Shown piece after piece: positions 1 to 9,218 of a stretch of 64,000 bases of DNA. Every line of letters starts with the position of its first letter. The first letter of the stretch is position 1. The notes beneath the pieces are model-generated. The model was not told the origin of the DNA, did no database searches, and saw only the letters and a list, made by a program, of their open reading frames with translations. The position numbers and the translations under genes are program-made. Source of the stretch: Phormidium tenue FACHB-1050 (GTDB taxonomy: Bacteria; Cyanobacteriota; Cyanobacteriia; Pseudanabaenales; Pseudanabaenaceae); the NCBI RefSeq assembly GCF_014696925.1, contig NZ_JACJQY010000002.1:1-64000 (forward strand). Direction: 5' to 3'.

Positions 1-104
1 TTTTTCGTCGTGGTTTTGATTTCCTGCGTCACTTCATCTTTGACCTTCATCTCAATTCCGAGGCTTTCTTCAACTCCATTAAATTTTTGTCCTGTACTTA
101 GCAT
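1..104 (-). CDS. Partial CDS, last visible gene of the CIS operon
   Basis: An open frame runs off the left edge of the window. Only the N-terminus is visible, starting MLSTGQKFNGVEESLGIEMK, followed by a Lys/Thr-rich stretch. Its ATG lies inside the end of the WD40 gene: ATGCTAA contains both this start and the upstream stop, a 7-nt overlap that suggests translational coupling. No family can be assigned from about 34 residues. Its place at the end of a contractile-injection operon makes a structural or accessory role likely, by context only. Confidence 0.6.
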   Translation of the reverse strand, partial: MLSTGQKFNGVEESLGIEMKVKDEVTQEIKTTTK

Positions 105-2254
105 CCTAGGTTAAAAAGTCGTTCTGTTTTTTGACCAAGTATTCTTCCTTCCGTTGTACCACTGATAGTCACAATATCCTTCCCAATCAGCTGGATATCC
201 ACAGCACTAATTGAAGAACGATTAGTTTCTAAAGTTTTACCATTAATATTACTGGTGCGTTTGCCATTGGCAGTTAAAGCCCACAGCTTCGTTTGTCCAT
301 CGTCACCACCACTAACTAAATAGCAACCTTGCGAACTGAAGGCAACCGATCGCACAGGTTTAGAATTATGAGCATCTTTCCAGCCATCAACTAATTGACA
401 AGGACGATCGCCTTGCAAACAGGTACTGAGATCCCAAACTGACATATAGCCCTGATTGTCGGCTGTAGCCAGTAAATTGCGCTTGAGATCTGGTACAGAA
501 ATACTTTGGATATAGTCATCCTGTCCACCGACATTAGGATAGGCGATTTGCTTAACTGTATTGTTGACCCAATTCCAGAGGACAAGTTGGTTATAACGAC
601 CAGCGATCGCCAAAGTGCTGTCATCTTGTCCAACTAGAGCGATCGCAATAACCGCAAAATCAAATTTCTTAATCTGACTCGGTTGGGTGGGCGGATTGGT
701 AAATAGACTTTGAAGATCCCACCGTAATACTGTGCCACTCCCATGACCACTAAATAAGGTTCTCGCGTCGAGGGTGTACTCTAAACCAAATACGCGATCA
801 TCCGACTGATTAGTAAATGTAGCGATCGGACGTTTATTGTCGGCTTGACTATCCAAAATCTGGATTTCCCCATTTTCTAGTCCAGCCGCTACAAAATTAT
901 TATTAACAGGACGATAGCGAACTGTGCGAATAGCTTTTTGAGCTTCCGTCAAAGTACCTAGATCAAAACCGCCAAAGGGTCGATAAAATCCTGATACATT
1001 CCACTTACGGATTGTGCGATCGTTAGAACTACTAATCGCATGACTACCAATACCATCATATTGAACAGATGTAACAGCTCCCTGATGCGGTGGAAATGGA
1101 TTATTAGGATTAAAGCCAGACAACCAACCCATGACAAAGAGAATGATTGCTAAAATCAGGATTATTAAGAAAAGTGGAACTACTGGCTTAACAACAACTT
1201 CAATAGCTTGGACTTCATCAATGGTGTTAACCCTTGTATCTAGCCAGTTTGCCTTAATTAAAAGATTTAATTTCTGAGATGCTCCTAGCCAAGGTCGCGG
1301 TTTATCAACTTGAAGCTGAAGATCATTTTTACTGAATGGTTCAATTTCTGCATCATTGGGTGACACTTCAAAGGAAAAGTCTTCATAATCACTAGAGCTA
1401 ACATTCTCTAGATCAAAACTAATTTTTTGCGGAAGGTTGCTGGCATTGTCGGCTGTGAGCGTAAATATGGCTGGTGATGATTGCCAAAACTTCCACCACA
1501 ATTTCCACGATCGCTTAGCAGGAATAGTCTGTGATCTTGGTGAACAGACTACTGCTAATTCACCTTTTGGCAATACTTCTAAGCTCGATGTTAATTGCGA
1601 AGGTAAGCCATTGGTATGGGAAATATCGATGGTAAAAGGATAGGATTTGGCGATCGCATCATGATCAAATGGCAAATTACATATAAAGGAAGCCCGAAAC
1701 TGCGCCCCAGCCTTGACTGTAAACTGTTGAGTATTGCCCCTAGGAAACCATGAATCTGGCAGATCACGGCAGGTTAAGGTTACATTTGTATTTTGCTGAC
1801 TGGGATTTCCAATTAAGATGGGAATTTCTAGTTCATCAAGGGGCATAGCTTGAAGTTTTTGAGCAGGTATTTCAGCCTTTAAAATTGATCGCCCTGCTCC
1901 TTCTTGGAGATTGATGCGTAATACTTCACGATTTTCTTCACGTAACTCGATTGAAAAAGCCCGAACTGTAATATTCATAATCCCCGTAAATCCTGAGATC
2001 GGGGTTTCAATAATCGAAACCACAAACTCGACCAAATCTCCTGGAGGGATCTTCACACTCACATCGGGTGAAATCGTATACCACTCATAGCCAACTTCTT
2101 GAATGTCTGCACCTGCGGCAATGAGTTCAATCTGAAAGCTAGAAAACTGATTGCTATCATTAACGACAACTACAGGAAAAGAATTTTTTGCTGAACCAAT
2201 TTTAAAATTTAGTTCTTTTTGAGGTATCTCTAAGCCGATTTGATTTGCGGACAT
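98..2254 (-). CDS. Beta-sandwich / TM / WD40-repeat membrane protein of the CIS locus
   Basis: The 718-aa protein has three parts. Residues 1 to about 350 look like two or three Ig-like or beta-sandwich domains (alternating strands, few helices). One strongly hydrophobic segment lies at about 355-378 and includes VVPLFLIILILAIILFV. Seven WD40-type blades run from about 386 to the end, with motifs such as SSSNDRTIRKWNV, GGDDGQTKLWAL and ADNQGYMSVWDL. WD40 propellers are protein-interaction platforms. Being membrane anchored and co-transcribed with baseplate genes, the protein could tether the particle to a membrane or sense a signal; that is inference. Cyanobacterial thylakoid-anchored CIS are known to need a membrane attachment, but I cannot show that this protein supplies it. 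It sits between the dCache gene and the partial last gene. Confidence 0.85.
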   Translation of the reverse strand: MSANQIGLEIPQKELNFKIGSAKNSFPVVVVNDSNQFSSFQIELIAAGADIQEVGYEWYTISPDVSVKIPPGDLVEFVVSIIETPISGFTGIMNITVRAFSIELREENREVLRINLQEGAGRSILKAEIPAQKLQAMPLDELEIPILIGNPSQQNTNVTLTCRDLPDSWFPRGNTQQFTVKAGAQFRASFICNLPFDHDAIAKSYPFTIDISHTNGLPSQLTSSLEVLPKGELAVVCSPRSQTIPAKRSWKLWWKFWQSSPAIFTLTADNASNLPQKISFDLENVSSSDYEDFSFEVSPNDAEIEPFSKNDLQLQVDKPRPWLGASQKLNLLIKANWLDTRVNTIDEVQAIEVVVKPVVPLFLIILILAIILFVMGWLSGFNPNNPFPPHQGAVTSVQYDGIGSHAISSSNDRTIRKWNVSGFYRPFGGFDLGTLTEAQKAIRTVRYRPVNNNFVAAGLENGEIQILDSQADNKRPIATFTNQSDDRVFGLEYTLDARTLFSGHGSGTVLRWDLQSLFTNPPTQPSQIKKFDFAVIAIALVGQDDSTLAIAGRYNQLVLWNWVNNTVKQIAYPNVGGQDDYIQSISVPDLKRNLLATADNQGYMSVWDLSTCLQGDRPCQLVDGWKDAHNSKPVRSVAFSSQGCYLVSGGDDGQTKLWALTANGKRTSNINGKTLETNRSSISAVDIQLIGKDIVTISGTTEGRILGQKTERLFNLGC

Positions 2255-2346
2255 CGCCGTATTCTCCTAGGTTTCTCTGATAGCGTTTGGCAAATGCGTA
2301 CTTGTTCATTTGCTAAATCTAAAAATAACTACAGTAAAGGTTTGCA

Positions 2347-2377
2347 ATTTTCATTTTGTCTACGACAAAATGAAAAT
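2347..2377. repeat. Intergenic hairpin, 14-bp perfect stem, TAC loop
   Basis: The arms ATTTTCATTTTGTC and GACAAAATGAAAAT are exact reverse complements around TAC. The hairpin lies between the dCache and WD40 genes inside the operon. No U-run follows, so a classical terminator is unlikely. It belongs to the triloop hairpin set found across the window. Confidence 0.9.
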
Positions 2378-2392
2378 CGTTATAGTTTGGGA

Positions 2393-3781
2393 CTAAGAAC
2401 GACGCGAAGCATCGCCCATCCTTAATGCTCTAGCACGGCTTAGAAGTGATTCTACTGAGTTAGACTGTCCCATTTGGGATGCGATCGCCGCTTTTTTAGC
2501 TTCATCCTTTTCGGCACGCAGTTTACTGAGTTGATTCTTCATCCCATTTTGGCGTTCCGCAATGGTACTTCCCATCTCTTGAAATACTCGCGCCATTTGC
2601 CCTAGTTCATCTTGACGCTGAGCAACTGAATCTAATTCTTCAGCATTAAAAGATTCTTCTTCGATTCCTTTTGCCGCAGTCATCAGATCTTTAATTGGTC
2701 GAAGTAGCCATGAGGCGATCGCCAAACCGATCAAAATATTTACCCCCAACATAATCACAATAATAATTAAAGTAACTCGGTTATTGGTATCAATCTCCTG
2801 CATGAAAATTGACTTTGGCACGATAATCCCCACTGACCAATCTAGCTGTAAGCCCTGATTCAATTTATGCGTGCTAACAATATATTTCTCACCATTTAAC
2901 TCAAATTCAATTACTTGAGCATCTTGAAGACTTTGAAAGCCTCCGTACTGTTTTTGAATAGCTAGCCCAGCATTCTGTAGCTTTGGATCTTGACTTTGAG
3001 AAGCCTCAAAACGCTTAACTACATTGCCATTTTTCTCAAAGACTGGAGCTTCGGAAGTAGATGCAACCAATGTACCGTTGCCCTCAACTAAAAACACATT
3101 CCATCGATCGGAAGGGCGAGTTTGTAACATGAACTGCTTAATTTGTTTTAGTGAAATGTTAATGCCTACTACGCCCTGTATACCTCCACTAGAATTATAA
3201 ATTGGGGTAGCTTTGGTGGTAGTTAGTTCGCCATCAGTGGTACTAACAAAAATCGAACTCCAAATTGCTTTGCCAGACTGTTTAGCGGCAATATACCACG
3301 GACGGGTTCGATGGTCATATACTTCATTTGTGACCAATTTCCCTCGTACTCCATCACTACTTAGCACATAGGTCGGACGATTAAGACTATTAGCTTCCTC
3401 GCGAATACGCAGCAAAAAATTGGAGCCAGTATAGCGCTCAATACCAACCATCGTTCCACTTTCATTGCCATAAAACAAAATGTTTTGGATATTTAGTTCC
3501 CTTGCTTTATTAAAGACATCTTTTTGAACTTGACTAATATCATTGGGGTTAATACTGCCGTTGCTAAGGGCGGTAGTCAAAGACTGATTGATTCGTACTG
3601 ACTCTTCTAGATAGGAAGTAATTTGTTGTTCAACCCGTAAATTTAAATTGTCACAAAGTTGACGAGTTAGCTTCTGGATAGCTCGTTCACTACTATTAAA
3701 TGAAATCCAACCCGTGATACCAACTGCTACCGTAATTTGAATGCTCAAAACAATGGGAAAAACTTGACGAATCGAAGACAT
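2393..3781 (-). CDS. dCache-HAMP membrane sensor lacking an output domain
   Basis: The 462-aa protein starts with a TM helix (about 7-27) and an extracytoplasmic region of about 300 residues with dCache signatures, including RPWYIAAKQSGKAIWSSIF and GGIQGVVGINISLKQI. A second TM helix (about 334-355), a HAMP domain starting at LLRPIKDL and a short coiled coil follow. The protein stops at about residue 462, where a histidine kinase, guanylate cyclase or methyl-accepting domain would normally begin. dCache domains bind small ligands such as amino acids. Location between the 478-aa gene and the WD40 gene, on the same strand, suggests a signal input for the injection system. Acting through a partner is inference. 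The last residues (GDASRRS) may come from a repeat that supplied the stop codon. Confidence 0.85.
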   Translation of the reverse strand: MSSIRQVFPIVLSIQITVAVGITGWISFNSSERAIQKLTRQLCDNLNLRVEQQITSYLEESVRINQSLTTALSNGSINPNDISQVQKDVFNKARELNIQNILFYGNESGTMVGIERYTGSNFLLRIREEANSLNRPTYVLSSDGVRGKLVTNEVYDHRTRPWYIAAKQSGKAIWSSIFVSTTDGELTTTKATPIYNSSGGIQGVVGINISLKQIKQFMLQTRPSDRWNVFLVEGNGTLVASTSEAPVFEKNGNVVKRFEASQSQDPKLQNAGLAIQKQYGGFQSLQDAQVIEFELNGEKYIVSTHKLNQGLQLDWSVGIIVPKSIFMQEIDTNNRVTLIIIVIMLGVNILIGLAIASWLLRPIKDLMTAAKGIEEESFNAEELDSVAQRQDELGQMARVFQEMGSTIAERQNGMKNQLSKLRAEKDEAKKAAIASQMGQSNSVESLLSRARALRMGDASRRS

Positions 3782-3820
3782 AGATAAATAACCTTGGATA
3801 AATGTGAATGTCTAGATGCT

Positions 3821-5257
3821 TTATGGGAGGGTGTCAACCATATTGGTGATGCGGCGTTGATCAGATTCTGGTTGCAGATTAAGATTGTTTTGGTATTGAG
3901 GATTTACTTGCATGGCTTGATACATTCCAGAACGTTGAGCAGCATAGTTGAGAATATTAATCCCCAATTCTTGGCAATTGCGAATGGTTTCTCTCGTCAG
4001 GGCTTGATCGGATTGACCACTCCAGATCGGTAATAGCTTGCCTAGTATGACAATTAAACCTCCATTCGTGACTATCTGCATTGGTTGCTCAGTGATTGCT
4101 GATAAATTTGGAAATAGAAATGGCTGGCTACGGAGAGGATGAGTTCTCTCTAAATCGGAAAATGCTTGCATCGGTGTTTCCATGGGAAGCCGACTGCGAA
4201 GGGAATCAAGAAAATCTTGGGTAGAGGAATTGATCTCAATGGCGATCGCTTCTAACTCAGACAGTAGTTCTGATTGAATACTCGACTGATCAGCTTGTTG
4301 AGCCATTGATAGCGATTGGCTAGTTTTTTTGAGCTTATTGCTAGCATTTTGGAGTTCATTATAAATTCCTAATAGATTTTCTAACTGGCTATTACGAATT
4401 GAGGCTTCGATTAGTACGACCCCACCCATAGCAATGTATTCTCGTAAAGCTAATTGTGTAGCATCATTAATGGTTAAAACTTGGGCATGGGTCAAACAAA
4501 TGAGATGGTAGGTACTGAGATGACTCAATGTCAGTTCAGCATTAATATCTAGCTTACTGATTGGCTCAATTATGCTCAAGCTCGGTGCAAGACTGGATAA
4601 GGATTGTCCGAGAAAATGGAGATTTTCTTGAATGGAGTTTTGTTGATTGTCGCTGAAAGTTGCTACTCGAACCAAGTTTTTGGGACGAATTTGAGCTTGT
4701 AAGCGGTAGCGCATATCTAATTGCGATACTTGGGGAGAAAATATATCTATTGGTTTCTGGATTTCCAACTTCCCTTCAGCGATCGCTATCCGACAGATTT
4801 CAATATCCGTTTCAAGTGGTAAGTCAGTTTTCTCATTGACTCGAAAGGTTTCTACCAGTATTTCATTGCCATTGGCTCGCTTGAGTTTAGCAGGATCGAC
4901 ATAACTAAGAACTAGATAAACGATCGCAATCTCAACATCATAAGCAGTCGTGGAAATCCGAAAATCGAGAGGAGTTGGCACAACAATAAAATTACCTTGC
5001 AGATCGATCGCCATGCCTAGCTGAATTTGCACCCAACGCCCATCCCGAAATTTGGCGGGTAAGTCATCAGGCGCAGCGATCGGAGCAACGCCTAAACCAC
5101 AAATTATCCCTGGTAAAAATAGAGACTGATACTGCACATTTTGGCGATGCTGATGATATTCGTGAGCGAGTCGCCATCGTTCACTATTGATCATCAATCC
5201 ATCTGATACTTGTAACCTTTCAAAGGATTTAATTATGGGATAGGGAAAGTCATTCAT
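3821..5257 (-). CDS. CIS-operon protein of unknown function, 478 aa
   Basis: I do not recognise a specific family. The N-terminal 200 residues (FPYPIIKSFERLQVSDGL onward) are rich in predicted strands and resemble the description-type proteins often encoded beside CIS baseplate genes. Residues about 230-300 (YHLICLTHAQVL ... LREYIAMGGVVLIEAS) have the shape of a class-I glutamine-amidotransferase-like or DUF4159-like fold, with no obvious catalytic Cys. Residues about 300-360 form a helical, probably coiled-coil segment. There is no signal peptide or TM helix. It follows the tail protein I gene on the same strand, so a baseplate or peripheral structural role is inferred from context only. Confidence 0.8.
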   Translation of the reverse strand: MNDFPYPIIKSFERLQVSDGLMINSERWRLAHEYHQHRQNVQYQSLFLPGIICGLGVAPIAAPDDLPAKFRDGRWVQIQLGMAIDLQGNFIVVPTPLDFRISTTAYDVEIAIVYLVLSYVDPAKLKRANGNEILVETFRVNEKTDLPLETDIEICRIAIAEGKLEIQKPIDIFSPQVSQLDMRYRLQAQIRPKNLVRVATFSDNQQNSIQENLHFLGQSLSSLAPSLSIIEPISKLDINAELTLSHLSTYHLICLTHAQVLTINDATQLALREYIAMGGVVLIEASIRNSQLENLLGIYNELQNASNKLKKTSQSLSMAQQADQSSIQSELLSELEAIAIEINSSTQDFLDSLRSRLPMETPMQAFSDLERTHPLRSQPFLFPNLSAITEQPMQIVTNGGLIVILGKLLPIWSGQSDQALTRETIRNCQELGINILNYAAQRSGMYQAMQVNPQYQNNLNLQPESDQRRITNMVDTLP

Positions 5258-5306
5258 AGGTTTTTAGTGATTTTTTCTCAATTATTTTTATCAGTACATT
5301 TTTAGG

Positions 5307-5345
5307 ATTTAAAGATATCGGCGCTTCGTAACGAGATCTTTAAAT
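5307..5345. repeat. Hairpin overlapping the tail protein I stop codon
   Basis: The 14-nt arms (5307-5320 and 5332-5345) pair with one mismatch around an 11-nt loop. The right arm contains the last Ile codon and the TAA of the tail protein I gene, so the left arm is an inverted copy of that gene end. Confidence 0.75.
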
Positions 5346-6407
5346 GACTTCTAGATCGTAGGTACAACAAACAGGCTTTTCACGTTCGATAATTCGATGG
5401 ATCAGCGGCAGGTCAAGACTATTCTGTAAATCGTTACGAATTCTCACCACAAAATGAAAGGGTCTACCACCACCCGTGGAGGCACTTTGTCCGAGGATTG
5501 CTTCACTAAGCACAAAACCCCGTCCTGTGATTTCAAAAATACTAATGTGTTTTTCTGTCTCAGGTAAATGTTCGTCGAGGGGTAATCCTGTAAACAAATG
5601 GATATAAAAGCGTAGCCCCCGACGAGTTCCCCGCCAGCGATAAATCTGCATGGCTTGCTTGATCAAGTAGCGTTGTCGCTCAACATCAAGATTTGTTGCT
5701 GTTTCCCATCCCACCCAATGGGCAAGAAACGGCAACATAGTTTCAGGAGCTAGCATTGGGTCGAGATAAGCCCAGAGTGAGTCTAAGATCTGCACATCGG
5801 GTTCTAGGGCTTCTTCAAAGATCTTTAGCAAGCGTCCTACAAAATCTACTTCACGGTAAGTATCAGGTAAGAAGTCCAGATATAAACTAGGCGGACGCAC
5901 ATACAGCCGGAATGGCTCAACATCAAATAATTCTAGTCTGGGAGAGAATTCTGAATTAGAACTCGCATAACCACCATAAATTTGTAACTGCCCCTGATAA
6001 TTAATCGTGAGGGGCTGACCTTGCACGATCGCCTCTTGTTTCTCAAAAAAGTCCGCAGGAACTTGGAAATAAAGAACAGCTTCCATCTCTGCATAGGGCG
6101 GCAACTCATTCCCTTCCATCCCAATTTGCAGCCAATCCGTTGGGAAGTCCCCTTCAACACGCAAGTTAGTCAGTAGCGATCGGTTACTGGAGTTTTTGAG
6201 CTTGACTACAATCTCACTCGGTTCATGGGGATGGATCAGCAGTTTGCAATTAGTAGGCGATCGCACACTATCACCCGTGGCTCGCAACAGATTGTCCTGT
6301 GGACTACCCAAATTATCGGCACTGGCTAAAGTCTCTTCAATGGCATCAGGAGACTTCATCGAAATTAGGCGAATGCTTAGTGCTTGGAGCTTACTTTTTT
6401 GAGTCAT
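5340..6407 (-). CDS. CIS baseplate protein, phage tail protein I family
   Basis: The 355-aa protein carries a C-terminal domain of the phage tail protein I type (TIGR02242-like). Diagnostic stretches are YLDFLPDTYRE, LAHWVGWET and YRWRGTRRGLRFYIHLFTG. An N-terminal beta-rich region of about 150 residues (YEIVVKLKNSSNRS-type strands) precedes it. In phages and eCIS these proteins join the baseplate wedge to fibres or peripheral parts. The gene lies 32 nt downstream of the baseplate-J gene on the same strand, the usual order. Family assignment is strong; the role of the N-terminal region is not known. Confidence 0.88.
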   Translation of the reverse strand: MTQKSKLQALSIRLISMKSPDAIEETLASADNLGSPQDNLLRATGDSVRSPTNCKLLIHPHEPSEIVVKLKNSSNRSLLTNLRVEGDFPTDWLQIGMEGNELPPYAEMEAVLYFQVPADFFEKQEAIVQGQPLTINYQGQLQIYGGYASSNSEFSPRLELFDVEPFRLYVRPPSLYLDFLPDTYREVDFVGRLLKIFEEALEPDVQILDSLWAYLDPMLAPETMLPFLAHWVGWETATNLDVERQRYLIKQAMQIYRWRGTRRGLRFYIHLFTGLPLDEHLPETEKHISIFEITGRGFVLSEAILGQSASTGGGRPFHFVVRIRNDLQNSLDLPLIHRIIEREKPVCCTYDLEVI

Positions 6408-6439
6408 AGGAGGTGGTATTTAGATGCTGTCATGCGGGC

Positions 6440-8653
6440 TTAACTGACTATATTAATCACATGGCTAGAGCGTAATCTAGGACTGCGCCAAGAGCAGATC
6501 AATCCAACTGAACCGGGGTCAATCATTGGTTGTGGCGCAAGTCTTCTCATCCATTCGCCGTTTTCATAGCGCAACTCAAATAGTTGTACTGTACCTAAAA
6601 AGCGCACACCTTGAAAGTTTTGTAACAGTTTGACAATATCAGACGGATAAACAGGACGACCAAACTCCCAACCTTGTCCGCTAACTCCACCCGTAATCGG
6701 ATTAAGAAACCGATAGAGCATCACCTTAAGCTGTCGCACAATATCTTGCTGCACCTGTGGATTACTGTAGGAAGCTTCGAGAGCAATCTCAGTCTGTACA
6801 CAGACTCCCACATATTCGGGTTGGTCTAGTTGAATTTGGATGCCTAGCATTTTCCGTTCATCAAGATAGCCTAAGACTCGGTCAATGAGGGGCTTGGTTA
6901 AAATGAACTGATCAGGAGCAATTCCTTGACCTTGCTCAACGCTTTCCGTGCGGACTCTAGGGACAACTAGCAACTTCACAGTTCCTGCTTCTTGTTTCCT
7001 CCGAGTGGGCGCACACATGACGCGAGCTACTGCACCATCCCCCGCAATCAGAGTCAAATATTCAAAATCAGTTTGGGTAATTGCGCGATCGCGAGTTCGG
7101 AGCATCTTAGGAACTCGCACAGCCACATCATCAAGGGATTCTGCGTCAACACCATTACTTGCCGAAATGTGATTGGTTAAACTAGCTACATAGGGGATAG
7201 CATTTTTGGCTATTCGCAAACTTCCGCGCTGCACATTACCGCGAAAGCCTCCACCTGTGCGATATTTCACCATTTGGATAATTGCGCCTTTAGGTGGAAC
7301 TGCTCCATATTGAGTACCAGTTGACTTCGTATTCATAGCGATCGCCTTAGTTTGATCCGCCACGACTCTTTGCATTGGTTCACCTTGAATCCGTAGACGT
7401 TGCAATGTATGCTGACTCTGATAATTAGGCGTTTGCACAAAGGGACCAAATTGAACTTGTCCTGAAGTGGAATCGATAATATAGTGCAAATCACTTTCCG
7501 TAGATTCGGAAAAATCGGCAACTTCCTGCCATATTTGTGGCAGTCCGACGGGTGGGGTGATTAGTAAATATTCATCTGCTTGGCGCGGCAATATTGGTTG
7601 GTGCATTAGCTGAAAGACCTGTCCTGATTTGCCATTGCTCTCTCCCAAAACCTCATTTACTAAAGCATGACATTGAGTAGCCTTAACTGTCCCACCGATC
7701 GCTCTCGCACCCATGCCAATAATATGTGGCGATCGGTTATAGGCTAACTGATTAGCTGTTGGTTCGACATAGCTACAGCGTAACCACCGCCCTCGATAAG
7801 TCGAAAACTGTGTCACTTCCCATGTAAGTGGTAAATGAAAGATAACTTCTGCACCCTGTAAAGGATTTGTCCCCTCATTGGCTAATTCACTAAAACTAAA
7901 TCCTTTCGTGCGATCGTCACTCTCTTTTTGGAGTACAGGTTGCCATGCATTGCCATTCCATGCTTCCCAAAATCGAGGTGGATTATTCGGATTAATCCCT
8001 GTGGTTGTTGCCGATTCTCCCTTCAAGTTGAGGGCTATTACATTGCCATTGATCGGTTGTTCTCCATCAAACACCACATAGAAACAATTATTTGGTTGAG
8101 GCGGTTCACTAAATAGAGCTATTTCCTGTCCTGACCATCCCTCTTCACGATCTTCTGTCCATACATCTAAGAGTAAATCACGTAAAAATTCAGGGTTTTC
8201 TTCGGCTCTAGGTGCAGCAAGTAAATGTAAAATTCGGGGATTCCCAATTATCAGAGGTTGATCGGTACTAAAGACGATCGCCTCTTCAGTTTCAGTTCGC
8301 AGTGTAGCAACCTCAATCCCCGCAGGAATTGTGTAGGGTTCTGGCAAAGACGCACTCAGATAAAAAGTTACCTCTGTTTGAGCAGGTGCTGGTGGCTGTA
8401 AGCGAATCCCTAACAATTCTAAAAAAGCAACATAATTACGTCGCGGTACTTGGTTAAACCGCATCAACATCTGATCGGTCAACCAAGCAAATAATTCAAT
8501 TAGGGTAACCCCTGGATCGCTAGGGTTATAATTTGTCCATTCTGGACAGTAGCGCGGGATTCTGAGAAGACACTCATTCACCAATTCTGCAAAGGTGCGA
8601 TCGTCAAGATCCGATTTGGGCAAATTGGGAAGAAAATCAAACTCTTTCGTCAT
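6440..8653 (-). CDS. Putative baseplate assembly protein, gpJ/Afp11-like
   Basis: The 737-aa protein has the N-terminal signature of the putative baseplate assembly family (TIGR02243): ELVNECLLRIPRYCPEWTNY, NPSDPGVTLIELFAWLTDQM and LLGIRLQPPAPAQTEVTF. The C-terminal half is baseplate-J-like, with DAESLDDVAVRVPKMLRTRD, TQTDFEYLT and the final REV/GRPVYPSDI region. In eCIS this protein forms the baseplate wedge around the spike. It lies between the gp25 gene and the tail protein I gene, matching the known order. The length is normal for the family. Confidence 0.93.
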   Translation of the reverse strand: MTKEFDFLPNLPKSDLDDRTFAELVNECLLRIPRYCPEWTNYNPSDPGVTLIELFAWLTDQMLMRFNQVPRRNYVAFLELLGIRLQPPAPAQTEVTFYLSASLPEPYTIPAGIEVATLRTETEEAIVFSTDQPLIIGNPRILHLLAAPRAEENPEFLRDLLLDVWTEDREEGWSGQEIALFSEPPQPNNCFYVVFDGEQPINGNVIALNLKGESATTTGINPNNPPRFWEAWNGNAWQPVLQKESDDRTKGFSFSELANEGTNPLQGAEVIFHLPLTWEVTQFSTYRGRWLRCSYVEPTANQLAYNRSPHIIGMGARAIGGTVKATQCHALVNEVLGESNGKSGQVFQLMHQPILPRQADEYLLITPPVGLPQIWQEVADFSESTESDLHYIIDSTSGQVQFGPFVQTPNYQSQHTLQRLRIQGEPMQRVVADQTKAIAMNTKSTGTQYGAVPPKGAIIQMVKYRTGGGFRGNVQRGSLRIAKNAIPYVASLTNHISASNGVDAESLDDVAVRVPKMLRTRDRAITQTDFEYLTLIAGDGAVARVMCAPTRRKQEAGTVKLLVVPRVRTESVEQGQGIAPDQFILTKPLIDRVLGYLDERKMLGIQIQLDQPEYVGVCVQTEIALEASYSNPQVQQDIVRQLKVMLYRFLNPITGGVSGQGWEFGRPVYPSDIVKLLQNFQGVRFLGTVQLFELRYENGEWMRRLAPQPMIDPGSVGLICSWRSPRLRSSHVINIVS

Positions 8654-8751
8654 TACACAATGCTCGCAAGTGAATTTGGCGATGTTTTGATTTTACTAGC
8701 TATGTTTACCCTTCGCGATTAAATACCAAATTATTTCAAAAAGTTAAAGCT

Positions 8752-8788
8752 AATTTTTGTGGCACGTCTTTGCCGTGCCACAAAAATT
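8752..8788. repeat. Intergenic hairpin, 14-bp stem
   Basis: The arms AATTTTTGTGGCAC and GTGCCACAAAAATT are exact complements with a 9-nt loop. It lies between the gp25 and baseplate-J genes. It might tune expression within the operon; no U-run is present on the coding strand side. Confidence 0.85.
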
Positions 8789-8794
8789 GCTTCT

Positions 8795-9202
8795 TTAATT
8801 GCCATTGGGTGGTAGTAAATAAAACGGATAAACCATGCTACGACGGTCATGGCTTTCTTTTATTTCATAGAGAATTTTTAGATCTAAACGTCCTCTAATG
8901 GGATCAGGCTCTGCATAAACGCCCGTAACTTTAATCCTAGGTTCCCATCTATTCAATGCTTCTTCAACATAGATTCTGGCTAGCAAAATTGTTTGCGGAT
9001 TCATCGGCGCAAAAGTGAGATCCGATAAGCGACTGCCAAAATTAGGGCGATACACCCGCTCGCCTAATTTGGTATTCAAAATTGTAGCGATCGACTCCTC
9101 TAAATTGCGATCGCCGTCTTCAGTTTTTAGTTCACCTTGAACATTAATTCGCAAAGGGAACGAAATTCCCCTACCCAGATAATCGCGATCTAAGTTACTC
9201 AT
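8795..9202 (-). CDS. Baseplate wedge protein, gp25/GPW family
   Basis: The 135-aa protein matches the T4 gp25/P2 gpW baseplate family in length and motifs. These include GISFPLRINVQGELKT, LNTKLGERVYRPNFGSRL, DLTFAPMNPQTILLARIY and the conserved ALNRWEPRI. In CIS particles gp25 links the inner baseplate to the first sheath ring. Its presence argues for a sheath-based machine even though no sheath gene is in view. It is encoded between the PAAR-like and baseplate-J genes. Confidence 0.95.
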   Translation of the reverse strand: MSNLDRDYLGRGISFPLRINVQGELKTEDGDRNLEESIATILNTKLGERVYRPNFGSRLSDLTFAPMNPQTILLARIYVEEALNRWEPRIKVTGVYAEPDPIRGRLDLKILYEIKESHDRRSMVYPFYLLPPNGN

Positions 9203-9218
9203 AGTTAGTAATACATAC

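Noticed and set aside
2347-2377. Reading every hairpin as a rho-independent terminator
   Set aside because: Most lack a U-run and several lie inside an operon; only those with A/T runs near gene ends are called terminators.
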